This document shows positions 1-4,851 of a DNA stretch of 21,884 nt, one piece after another (the first letter of the stretch is position 1; every line of letters begins with the position of its first letter). The notes below the pieces were generated by a model. The model was not told the DNA's origin and searched no databases. It saw only the letters and a program-made list of their open reading frames with translations. The stretch comes from a virus. Position numbers and translations under genes: made by a program. The stretch is taken from positions 1 to 21,884 of IMG/VR virus record IMGVR_UViG_3300034375_003658. The stretch is one strand, 5' to 3'.

Positions 1-38
1 GGTGCATATACACCACTCCTCAGGCAAGGGGGGTTGGG

Positions 39-97
39 GTGTTGCAAAAGTGCAACAGTGTTGCAAATGTGCGGCAGGGTACCTTTGGCACCCTGCC
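39..97. repeat. Short direct repeat and hairpins after the left-most gene
   Basis: Two 15-base copies that differ at one position (39-53 and 58-72) lie 19 bases apart. The first contains a 6-bp hairpin (41-46 with 51-56). Next to it is an 8-bp inverted repeat (73-80 with 90-97) with a 9-base loop that can pair further. The group lies just past the stop codon of the 109-630 gene, so it could be a 3' stabiliser or terminator, but no U-tract follows on the minus strand. Function is unknown. Confidence 0.45.
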
Positions 98-108
98 ACC
101 GTTAGCGG

Positions 109-630
109 TTAGCTGGCTATTACCAGCTTACCAAACGCCGTGCCATATGTGTTGGCTGTTTGTGCGCTTAAATTAAACCCGCCGTTTAGTATAGCGGCTA
201 CCGCGTTTTGGTTAGTTGCCACGCTATTTACGTTAGCAAACACGCTGCTACCGCTTGGCAAGTGCGCCGCTTGTATTGTGCTTAACAACACGGGCTGGCC
301 TAGCTTGGCTGGTGTTTTAGTAACCACGCCCGCATAATTTGGCACGGTAACACCGTTAACGGTGTGCATTGGCAACCCGTTAACGCAAGCCCATAAAATG
401 CGCCCGCGTTGCCCAATATGCCCTTGCTTATTGGGTTGCATTGCGCGCCATAACGCGCCGCCGCCAAACATAACGCCATTAGCTAGCGCGTTTGGTGTTA
501 GCTGCAAAGCAACATTACCAAGCCCGCCGTTGGCATTTATAAAGGCTACCATAGCCCCCACGTTAATGTTGCCCTTGGCACCGTTTGCGCCGTTAAAAGC
601 CTGCGCCGCTTGTGTTGTAGTTTTAACCAT
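109..630 (-). CDS. Acid-free Ala/Asn/Gly-rich hypothetical protein
   Basis: This 173-residue protein is not recognised. It has no Asp or Glu, about nine Lys/Arg, and is dominated by Ala (about 27), Gly and Asn (about 20), so it should be basic. It has no signal peptide, clear membrane segment or enzymatic motif. Short repetitive runs such as NGANGAKGN and NANGGLGN suggest a repetitive structural or nucleic-acid-binding protein. An AAAAAAGGTG stretch precedes the ATG by about 6 bases and can act as ribosome binding site. Its base texture (frequent gttaac and gttagc words) differs from the rest of the window. It could be a late or virion protein; that is a guess. Confidence 0.7.
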   Translation of the reverse strand: MVKTTTQAAQAFNGANGAKGNINVGAMVAFINANGGLGNVALQLTPNALANGVMFGGGALWRAMQPNKQGHIGQRGRILWACVNGLPMHTVNGVTVPNYAGVVTKTPAKLGQPVLLSTIQAAHLPSGSSVFANVNSVATNQNAVAAILNGGFNLSAQTANTYGTAFGKLVIAS

Positions 631-707
631 TTTTTAACACCTTTTTTGGTTAACGTGCGGTAGCACCATTGCCCCGCCCCTATTTTATGCCATAGGTTAA
701 ATATGTT

Positions 708-819
708 TGTAAACCCCTTTTTTATAAAAAAGCGCAAATAATTAATAAAAATATTACGCCACATAATGCGCCAATAAACATTGCAAACCCCTTTTGGTTA
801 GTTACGTTATGTAAACCCC
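708..819. repeat. Three copies of a TGTAAACCCC element
   Basis: Near-identical 10-mers occur at 708-717, 782-791 (TGCAAACCCC) and 810-819. Read on the minus strand they are GGGGTTTACA or GGGGTTTGCA. The middle copy supplies the AAGGGG ribosome binding site of the tiny ORF at 722-781; the other two do not precede a clear start. Related TTTACAT strings occur near 2245, 9022 and 18280, twice in promoter-like settings. They could be regulator sites or copies of one leader segment. Confidence 0.5.
722..781 (-). CDS. Tiny hydrophobic peptide (19 aa), candidate membrane protein
   Basis: A 19-codon ORF running from ATG to TAA encodes MFIGALCGVIFLLIICAFL. It is almost entirely hydrophobic and long enough for one membrane helix, with no charged residue. 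An AAGGGG ribosome binding site lies 6 bases before the ATG, better than for several larger genes here. It is isolated in the 631-1086 gap upstream of the 109-630 gene. Tiny phage membrane peptides can act in lysis or host takeover, but nothing here shows which. With so few codons, chance is a real alternative. Confidence 0.35.
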   Translation of the reverse strand: MFIGALCGVIFLLIICAFL

Positions 820-1045
820 TAAAACTATTTTGCGGCTCCCGCAATAAAAAATTTGTCTGGTGGCGTTGCGCCGCGATGCCCCCGAAACCGCGCGACTAAC
901 CGCGATCAATCTAATAATCAATGGAATGAATAGCGAAGAACGGGCGATCAATCAATCAATCAATCAGTCTGCTGTAGATCAATCAATCAGTCTGCTGTAG
1001 ATCAATCAATCAATCCGCTCATGCGCTATCCATCCATCAGGCTAC
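782..1045. other. Non-coding stretch upstream of the left-most gene
   Basis: I see no convincing gene on either strand. The stretch holds two of the TGTAAACCCC-type elements, a 6-bp hairpin TTGCGG-CTC-CCGCAA (about 831-845), a GC-rich patch (870-900) and the ATCA tetranucleotide repeats at 946-1020. It begins just after the terminator at 1046-1079 and ends at the tiny ORF. A promoter for the 109-630 gene would be expected here, but none stands out. Confidence 0.5.
946..1020. repeat. Tandem 23-bp repeat built on ATCA tetranucleotides
   Basis: A unit of the form GATCAATCAATCAGTCTGCT plus GTA occurs at 977-999, in a longer version at 946-976 (two more ATCA steps) and truncated at 1000-1020. The same ATCA runs recur at 1651-1667. 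Copies that differ in tetranucleotide number suggest slippage. The array is non-coding and lies downstream of a terminator. A packaging, attachment or origin site is possible, but nothing in the sequence decides. Confidence 0.7.
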
Positions 1046-1079
1046 AAAAAGTTGGTAGGGCAACCGAAGTCGCCCTACC
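1046..1079 (-). terminator. Intrinsic terminator with UUCG loop
   Basis: On the minus strand an 11-bp stem (1054-1064 with 1069-1079, one G-U pair) is capped by a UUCG tetraloop and followed two bases later by five U residues (1050-1046). It begins 8 bases past the stop of the 1087-1443 gene and should end its transcript. Confidence 0.85.
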
Positions 1080-1086
1080 GCTGGTG

Positions 1087-1443
1087 TTAACTGATGTCGT
1101 GCCAATGCCAACGGTTAGGTTCGTCAAAATTGGGCTCCTGAAGGTTCGGTTTAGCCTCAAGTTTTTTCCAACTTGGTTGGCTACCCTCAATGTACTTAAA
1201 CCAAGCCTCTTGTTTACTGTCAGCCGTAAAGACGTCCTTGCCGTGGTAAAAAATTTCACAGTCCTGATTGCTCCAACTTGGGCAACCGTCAGCGTCAAAA
1301 AGGTCCTCGTCCTTTTCATAGTTTATGTACACGTTTTGGTAAAACCGCAAACCCTGTATAAGTGTTAGGAGGTCAACTGCATTCACATTGTGTATGTGCA
1401 TAGCAGTAGTAAAGCTATTATGATGATCAACTATGTATAACAT
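1087..1443 (-). CDS. Hypothetical protein (118 aa)
   Basis: Not recognised. The open frame reaches 1563, but a promoter-like box and leader hairpin lie at 1465-1495, inside the longer frame. I therefore place the start at the internal ATG at 1443, which has a GGAG ribosome binding site 8 bases upstream. The product begins MLYIVDHHNS, is acidic, and is rich in Trp, His and Asn towards its C-terminus (NRWHWHDIS). It has no signal peptide or membrane segment. It forms a single-gene unit between its own promoter and the UUCG terminator at 1046-1079. Confidence 0.75.
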   Translation of the reverse strand: MLYIVDHHNSFTTAMHIHNVNAVDLLTLIQGLRFYQNVYINYEKDEDLFDADGCPSWSNQDCEIFYHGKDVFTADSKQEAWFKYIEGSQPSWKKLEAKPNLQEPNFDEPNRWHWHDIS

Positions 1444-1464
1444 TTTGTTACTCCGTTTGTAGCC

Positions 1465-1545
1465 GTTGGCGTTATTGCCAACACCTATATAATAGCAGTT
1501 TACACGGCTAAGTGCGTCTTTTGTGCTCACTGAGCCTTTTTTGTA
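1465..1545 (-). promoter_or_regulatory. Promoter with 5'-end hairpin for the 1087-1443 gene
   Basis: On the minus strand a -10-like CTATTATATAGGT (1483-1495) is followed directly by a 6-bp hairpin, GTTGGC (1482-1477) with GCCAAC (1470-1465) and a 6-base loop. Upstream are GTGTAAAC (1498-1505) and ACAAAAGACGCACTT (about 1510-1524). GTGTAAAC plus a -10 box recurs before the gene at 6755; the ACAAAA...ACTT element recurs at 4700-4735 and 4200-4218. The predicted transcript would begin at or just before the hairpin. Confidence 0.6.
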
Positions 1546-1594
1546 CTCAGTGAAGTCGTGCAAGTTCAGGCGACCTCAGACAGAGGGGTTTTGA

Positions 1595-1626
1595 TTATTA
1601 GTATATATGTTCATGTATACTAATAA
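1595..1626. promoter_or_regulatory. Perfect 11-bp inverted repeat
   Basis: TTATTAGTATA (1595-1605) and its exact reverse complement (1616-1626) flank a 10-base spacer. The arms are AT-rich, and no U-tract follows as a terminator would need. It lies between the terminator at 1672-1699 and the promoter at 1465-1545. A dimeric repressor operator fits the shape; no regulator can be assigned. Confidence 0.5.
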
Positions 1627-1671
1627 GAGATTCATCTTCGTCGTTCTTTGTCAATCAATCAATCCATCAAA

Positions 1672-1699
1672 TAAAAAAGGGCGACCCGAAGGTCGCCCT
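1672..1699 (-). terminator. Intrinsic terminator with UUCG loop
   Basis: On the minus strand AGGGCGACC (1699-1691), a UUCG loop and GGTCGCCCT (1686-1678) form a perfect 9-bp stem followed by a U-tract. It lies 18 bases past the stop of the 1717-2166 gene. Confidence 0.93.
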
Positions 1700-1716
1700 C
1701 GTTGGAGTGGAGTGGC

Positions 1717-2166
1717 TTACGCTGGGATAACATAAAGCTCCACGAAGTTTTTGCCCCATGTCGCTTTCGCGCTGGCTGACTGTCCGCCGTTAAGAGCGTC
1801 CAGCAAAGCGTGGAAACGACGCGCCTTAATTGAGCGGTGAGCCATATCGACATCCTGCAAGGTAACAGCTTCCTTGCCGGAGTTGATCAATTGCCAAACC
1901 ACCTTGCCGCGTAGGACAGACTTAGGCGACCCGTCTGCATCATACAGAGTACGCTTGCTTTCAAAGGGGAATGGCTGTTCCGCCTTTGGGTCAACGTCAG
2001 CAACAATGCGGACGCCTACGTTATTAGGATTACCGCCAGCGTGTTCCTGGACAAACTTAAAGATGTCCTCGGCCGTTACGCCTTCGCGCTTGCGCTCCTC
2101 AGGCAAGGCATTGATACCTGCAAAAGTGATTTCCTGAGCGACTTTCTTAGTGACTGCTTTAGCCAT
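1717..2166 (-). CDS. Hypothetical protein (149 aa), single-gene transcript
   Basis: Not recognised. The frame opens further upstream, but the AGAAAGGA ribosome binding site and leader hairpin fall inside that extension, so the start is the ATG at 2166 (MAKAVTKKVAQEI). The product has a basic N-terminus and mixed charge, with no signal peptide or membrane helix. Segments such as SKRTLYDADGSPKSVLRGKV and a Lys/Ser/Ala-rich tail give no clear domain. A recognisable promoter and a strong terminator bracket the gene, which suggests it is expressed at high level by itself. Small phage DNA-binding proteins look like this, but that is only a possibility. Confidence 0.85.
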   Translation of the reverse strand: MAKAVTKKVAQEITFAGINALPEERKREGVTAEDIFKFVQEHAGGNPNNVGVRIVADVDPKAEQPFPFESKRTLYDADGSPKSVLRGKVVWQLINSGKEAVTLQDVDMAHRSIKARRFHALLDALNGGQSASAKATWGKNFVELYVIPA

Positions 2167-2195
2167 GATAAGTTCCTTTCTACGAACTTGCGAGT

Positions 2196-2250
2196 CCAGC
2201 ACCATTGCTGGCTACCCATATAGATTAGCAAATAGACCTTCCTATGTAAA
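2196..2250 (-). promoter_or_regulatory. Promoter with 5'-end hairpin for the 1717-2166 gene
   Basis: On the minus strand TTTACA (2250-2245), a 17-base spacer and TAATCT (2227-2222) resemble a sigma70-type promoter. TATATGGGTAG follows, then a 6-bp hairpin CCAGCA-ATGG-TGCTGG (2211-2196). The ATATGGGTAG block recurs at the 4173-4185 promoter. The leader then runs to an AGAAAGGA ribosome binding site. Confidence 0.65.
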
Positions 2251-2347
2251 CACCTAAATTGTCATAATGAACAAAAATGATAGCCGAAGGTAGAACGGCA
2301 GAAGTCCATGGACCTCTCACGACTTCACATGAATTCAACCGCGATGG

Positions 2348-2383
2348 ACGACGAACGAGGAGCCAGTGATCACTCTTCGTCGT
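2348..2383 (-). terminator. Hairpin spanning the stop codon of the nuclease gene
   Basis: ACGACGAA (2348-2355) pairs with TTCGTCGT (2376-2383), extended by three pairs across a single bulge; the loop holds the palindrome AGTGATCACT. The stop codon at 2370-2372 lies in the loop. There is no U-tract, so it is a 3' stabiliser or weak terminator at best. Confidence 0.4.
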
Positions 2384-2795
2384 TCTTCATCAATCTATCT
2401 ACGACCTCTGCCCATCCATCTTTGTCTCTCGGCCAATCCATCCTGTAATCGTATGCGGGATCATTATCAATCAATCTCTGTGCCAGATGCCTACCATCCA
2501 TAAATAATAGGGTCTGGGAGGAGGGATGATGAACCAAGTTCCAAACGCATCCACCAACATCAGTTCTTGAGGTCTGCCATGCAATCTGGTGAGGACGCCA
2601 CTTTGGGAACTTCTTGTCAGACTTTGTCGTAAGAACCTTTAACTCTACCCAGAAGTCCTTGCCATTCGCGCAACCGTTGACATCAGGCACTCCTGGACTC
2701 GCCCATGACTCCATCCTTACCCAATGGACATCAAGGTGGCGTGTGCCGTCCCGTAGGGCTTTCCATAATTTAGACTCAGGCTTCGGTGTTGGCAC
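2370..2795 (-). CDS. PD-(D/E)XK / VRR-NUC-like nuclease
   Basis: This 141-residue protein shows a compact PD-(D/E)XK nuclease core. SPGVPDVNG carries the catalytic Asp near residue 38, and FWVELKV supplies the E-x-K pair near residues 51-53. PHQIAWQ follows near residue 68, the Q-containing helix typical of VRR-NUC and Holliday-junction-resolvase-like phage nucleases. Length and order fit stand-alone phage members. The start overlaps the end of the terminase small subunit by 20 bases, so the two are translated together. A role in resolving branched DNA before packaging, or in host DNA degradation, would fit; the substrate cannot be read from sequence. Confidence 0.8.
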   Translation of the reverse strand: MPTPKPESKLWKALRDGTRHLDVHWVRMESWASPGVPDVNGCANGKDFWVELKVLTTKSDKKFPKWRPHQIAWQTSRTDVGGCVWNLVHHPSSQTLLFMDGRHLAQRLIDNDPAYDYRMDWPRDKDGWAEVVDRLMKNDEE

Positions 2796-3336
2796 TCGGG
2801 TGAACTTCTATTTCTTGGAAGTCCGCATCTATGGTGGGCTGGGTCGCTTCTACCAGTTGGGGGAACTCTTGCTGTATGCGTTTGATTTCTGCCATAACCT
2901 CATTGCGATCCATCTGGTCAATTTTGCCCATTAGGATTTCCTTACGGTCAATGTAAAGTCCGGCGGCTTGGCCTCTTGACTTTTCAGCAGTGACAGCGGC
3001 GGCGTAGTTCCCGTTCTGCAAAGCAGAGTCACGGATCTCAGCCAGCTTCTTAACGTGGCTTTCAAACGTAACCTCAAACTTATGTTGCAGTTCATTCTTG
3101 ATATCGCGTATGCGTTCCAAAACTTGGGGGTAGTCCCGTCCGTTCAACATACGGCTTGCGATGGCGTGTGCATTGGACTCTGCGTAGCCAGCGCGAAGTG
3201 CGGCCTCGGTTTGCGTAACTTCCTCTGTTGCGTAAATCATTGCAAACTTTTCTTGCTTGGGTGTCAGCCCTACTTCCACCCGAGGGTTTGCAACAACGTC
3301 CAGAGTATTCTTATGTGTGACTTTCGCTTTCGGCAT
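2776..3336 (-). CDS. terS: Terminase small subunit
   Basis: This 186-residue protein begins with a basic leader, then LTPKQEKFAMIYATEEVTQT and EAALRAGYAESNAHAIASRM, the helix-turn-helix seen at the N-terminus of phage terminase small subunits (Terminase_2 type). A coiled, charged middle follows (about 85-125), then an acidic tail. The family recognises packaging sites on concatemeric DNA and hands them to the large subunit. No large subunit is in the window; downstream come only a nuclease and small unknowns. The ATG follows GGAAAGTAGAGTG, a usable ribosome binding site, and a CTATTATAGG box about 20 bases upstream may be the promoter -10. Confidence 0.85.
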   Translation of the reverse strand: MPKAKVTHKNTLDVVANPRVEVGLTPKQEKFAMIYATEEVTQTEAALRAGYAESNAHAIASRMLNGRDYPQVLERIRDIKNELQHKFEVTFESHVKKLAEIRDSALQNGNYAAAVTAEKSRGQAAGLYIDRKEILMGKIDQMDRNEVMAEIKRIQQEFPQLVEATQPTIDADFQEIEVHPSANTEA

Positions 3337-3607
3337 AATTACACTCTACTTTCCTATAATAGTAACCGCAATAGAAATCGACTCTTTTAAAAAAGTGTAA
3401 TCTCCAAGCTCGCGTAGGGGCTCAAAGTTTTAACTTCAATATCTACTTTTGTATGATAAGTTATTGTTTTGATTAGATAGCCAGATATCGTATATTGTAA
3501 TATCGGATGTATCACTTCACCTGTTATTTCATTTTAGGTACTATATATAAAAGTGACAGAATATCTGAAAGAGAGCCATGGTGCGTTGACCATGACCCCC
3601 TGATTTA
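3337..3607. other. AT-rich non-coding region upstream of terS
   Basis: I see no gene here. The stretch is strongly AT-rich. It contains an imperfect palindrome centred near 3495 (GATATCGTATATTGTAATATC), several TATA-like boxes, and next to terS the box CTATTATAGG (minus strand, about 3352-3361) resembling other -10 boxes in this window. A 19-codon ORF near 3540-3596 starts almost on top of its GGGGG and is unconvincing. This is the likely control region of the terS-nuclease pair. Confidence 0.5.
3577..3594 (-). terminator. Weak hairpin after the 3608-4009 gene
   Basis: CATGGT (3577-3582) and ACCATG (3589-3594) form a 6-bp stem with a 6-base loop shortly after the stop codon at 3608. The following minus-strand bases are only moderately U-rich (CTCTCTTTC). 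It is a possible weak terminator. Confidence 0.35.
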
Positions 3608-4009
3608 TTACCACCAGCAGTGATAGATGACTTTTTGCCCATCGTCCAGTGCTTGCAGTGCTTCTTCACAGAAGTGAAGGTCGGTGGTTTTTTCTTCCTG
3701 AACTATTTGTTCTTGGAATTGGTGACCGTAGAAAAAGCCGCCTTCACAAAAATCATCGGCGTACCCGTTGTTGACGGCTTTTACCAGAGCGATGATATCT
3801 TCGCGGTTGAGCTCCATATCTTGACAGTTTAGCTCAACTGCGTCTTTGCCGGTTTTTTCTACCCAGCGTTTTTCCATGAAGGTTTGGAGGCGACTGTGTT
3901 TGCGCCAATAGAAATCTTTTTGGGCGAATTTTACAGTGTACTCTTTACCTTCGTCGTCAGTGCGCTTTTCCTCGCGCGGATTAATGAAAGCGTATTGATC
4001 AAGACCCAT
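3608..4009 (-). CDS. Conserved phage protein of the MGLDxYAF type
   Basis: This 133-residue protein begins MGLDQYAFINPRE and continues with FYWRKHSRLQTFMEKRW, a pattern I recognise from small phage proteins of unknown function. Further features are DMELNREDIIALV (helical) and a C-terminal aromatic segment, GGFFYGHQF. It has no membrane helix, signal peptide or catalytic motif I can name. It overlaps the end of the 44-residue Cys-rich gene by 11 bases and shares its promoter at 4157-4218. The function is unknown, and any specific enzymatic name would be a guess. Confidence 0.85.
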   Translation of the reverse strand: MGLDQYAFINPREEKRTDDEGKEYTVKFAQKDFYWRKHSRLQTFMEKRWVEKTGKDAVELNCQDMELNREDIIALVKAVNNGYADDFCEGGFFYGHQFQEQIVQEEKTTDLHFCEEALQALDDGQKVIYHCWW

Positions 4010-4133
4010 TGTTTTGCTCCTTTTGTTCTAAAGCACACTCAATGCAACAGGTGGGCGATTCGTAGGCTTCGGTAAGAAACGCACACTCGTCGCAACCTTC
4101 AACTGGTAATATATCTTCTATTTGTACCTTCAT
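3999..4133 (-). CDS. Small Cys-rich (zinc-finger-like) protein, 44 aa
   Basis: The frame extends upstream to 4334, but a promoter and leader hairpin lie inside that extension. The start is therefore the ATG at 4133, 7 bases after a strong GGAGG. The product contains GCDECAF and CCIECAL, two CxxC-type pairs about 15 residues apart, consistent with one bound zinc. The rest is acidic. It is the first gene of a two-gene unit with the 3608-4009 gene. A small zinc-binding partner or inhibitor protein is plausible; no family is recognised. Confidence 0.7.
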   Translation of the reverse strand: MKVQIEDILPVEGCDECAFLTEAYESPTCCIECALEQKEQNNGS

Positions 4134-4156
4134 TTGTACCTCCGTTGGTTGACTCT

Positions 4157-4218
4157 GTAGGCTACTGCCTACCCATATATAATAAGGGGTGAGGGGGCAG
4201 GAAGTAGCCTTTTTTGTT
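4157..4218 (-). promoter_or_regulatory. Promoter with 5'-end hairpin for the 4133 gene pair
   Basis: On the minus strand ACAAAAAAGGCTACTT (about 4218-4203) and CCCTCA precede the -10 block TTATTATATATGG (4185-4173). A 6-bp hairpin follows directly: GTAGGC (4172-4167), loop AGTA, GCCTAC (4162-4157). The same elements in the same order occur at 4673-4735, which makes chance unlikely. Confidence 0.7.
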
Positions 4219-4237
4219 CGTCCTGATAATATTGTTA

Positions 4238-4300
4238 TCAGTCCAAAATGAGCAGGATGATGAGTAGCCCTATCACACCTAGAATAGAAAATAGAATCAT
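4238..4300 (-). CDS. Tiny hydrophobic peptide (20 aa), candidate membrane protein
   Basis: A 20-codon ORF encodes MILFSILGVIGLLIILLILD: one hydrophobic stretch ending in a single Asp, as expected for a single membrane helix. Its TGA overlaps a 7-bp hairpin (4223-4229 with 4235-4241). The ribosome binding site is poor (CGGGA, about 14 bases before the ATG), the main argument against it. It occupies the otherwise unexplained space between the hairpin at 4322-4345 and the promoter at 4157-4218. It resembles the 722-781 peptide in size and texture, not clearly in sequence. Confidence 0.3.
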   Translation of the reverse strand: MILFSILGVIGLLIILLILD

Positions 4301-4321
4301 GGTTAGTGGTTCCCGGAAAGT

Positions 4322-4345
4322 GGGCGGGGGACAATGCCCCCGCCC
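4322..4345 (-). terminator. GC-rich hairpin terminator after the 4353-4652 gene
   Basis: GGGCGGGGG (4322-4330) and CCCCCGCCC (4337-4345) form a perfect 9-bp stem with a 6-base loop, starting 8 bases past the stop at 4353. The tract after it on the minus strand (ACTTTCC) is only weakly U-rich, so termination may be partial. Confidence 0.6.
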
Positions 4346-4352
4346 GATTGAG

Positions 4353-4652
4353 TTATGCCGCCCAACGGTCAGCGTGTAAGGCTATAATGTAATCATAGAT
4401 GGACTGTTGCCCTTCCTCATCCTGAGCATAGATTACCTTGCGGCAACTTTCATACCCATACCCGTCAAACTGCACATTGGTTAAAAGATAATGTGTAACC
4501 TGACCAACTTCCTGAGGAATATAAACTGTGGTGATGGCAATAAACTGGTCATCACTGATATCCACGGTGAGGACATTTTCGTTGAGGATAGGGTCGCTGA
4601 AAAACTTGCCATCAGCGAGGACTTTTACGCTTTTAAGAAATTGTGTAGCCAT
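4353..4652 (-). CDS. Hypothetical protein (99 aa), single-gene transcript
   Basis: Not recognised. The protein begins MATQFLKSVKVLADGKFF and is mostly beta-prone in the middle (QFIAITTVYIPQEV), with an acidic, aromatic C-terminal half (YAQDEEGQQSIYDYIIALH). It has no signal peptide or membrane helix. AGGAGG lies 6 bases before the ATG. The start codon sits in the loop of a small hairpin, GTAGC-AATG-GCTAC (4645-4658), whose stem and loop nearly copy the leader hairpin at 4673-4690; this could allow translational control. It has its own promoter and a GC-rich terminator. Confidence 0.8.
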   Translation of the reverse strand: MATQFLKSVKVLADGKFFSDPILNENVLTVDISDDQFIAITTVYIPQEVGQVTHYLLTNVQFDGYGYESCRKVIYAQDEEGQQSIYDYIIALHADRWAA

Positions 4653-4672
4653 TGCTACCTCCTTTTGTTGAT

Positions 4673-4735
4673 GTAGCCACCATTGGCTACCCTTATATAA
4701 TAATGTATGAGGGTTAAAAGTGGCTCTTTTGTACT
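4673..4735 (-). promoter_or_regulatory. Promoter with 5'-end hairpin for the 4353-4652 gene
   Basis: On the minus strand ACAAAAGAGCCACTT (about 4732-4718), CCCTCA (4714-4709) and TTATTATATAAGG (4703-4691) lead straight into a 7-bp hairpin: GTAGCCA (4690-4684), loop ATGG, TGGCTAC (4679-4673). Order and sequence match the 4157-4218 promoter closely. The start of transcription is expected at the GGG just before the stem. Confidence 0.7.
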
Positions 4736-4743
4736 CGTCGGGA

Positions 4744-4772
4744 CAAAAAAGACGGCCACCGAAGTGGCCGCC
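4744..4772 (-). terminator. Intrinsic terminator with UUCG loop
   Basis: On the minus strand GGCGGCCAC (4772-4764), UUCG and GTGGCCGTC (4759-4751) form a 9-bp stem with one G-U pair, followed by six U residues. It closes the transcript that ends with the 4852-5073 gene. Confidence 0.92.
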
Positions 4773-4851
4773 AGTCTAAGGGAGGAGAAAAAGTGAGTAG
4801 ACTCTCTTCTTGCATTAATATCGTTACTCATCTTATCCAATCCTGCAAGCC

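Noticed and set aside
946-1020. CRISPR array
   Set aside because: The repeats are contiguous, differ in length by ATCA steps and have no spacers of constant size.
1087-1563. Longer start for the 1087 gene at 1563
   Set aside because: The extension contains the promoter box and leader hairpin at 1465-1495; the internal ATG at 1443 has the ribosome binding site.
3540-3596. 19-codon ORF upstream of terS
   Set aside because: The GGGGG sits too close to its ATG, and the ORF overlaps the hairpin after the previous gene; the peptide has no distinctive composition.
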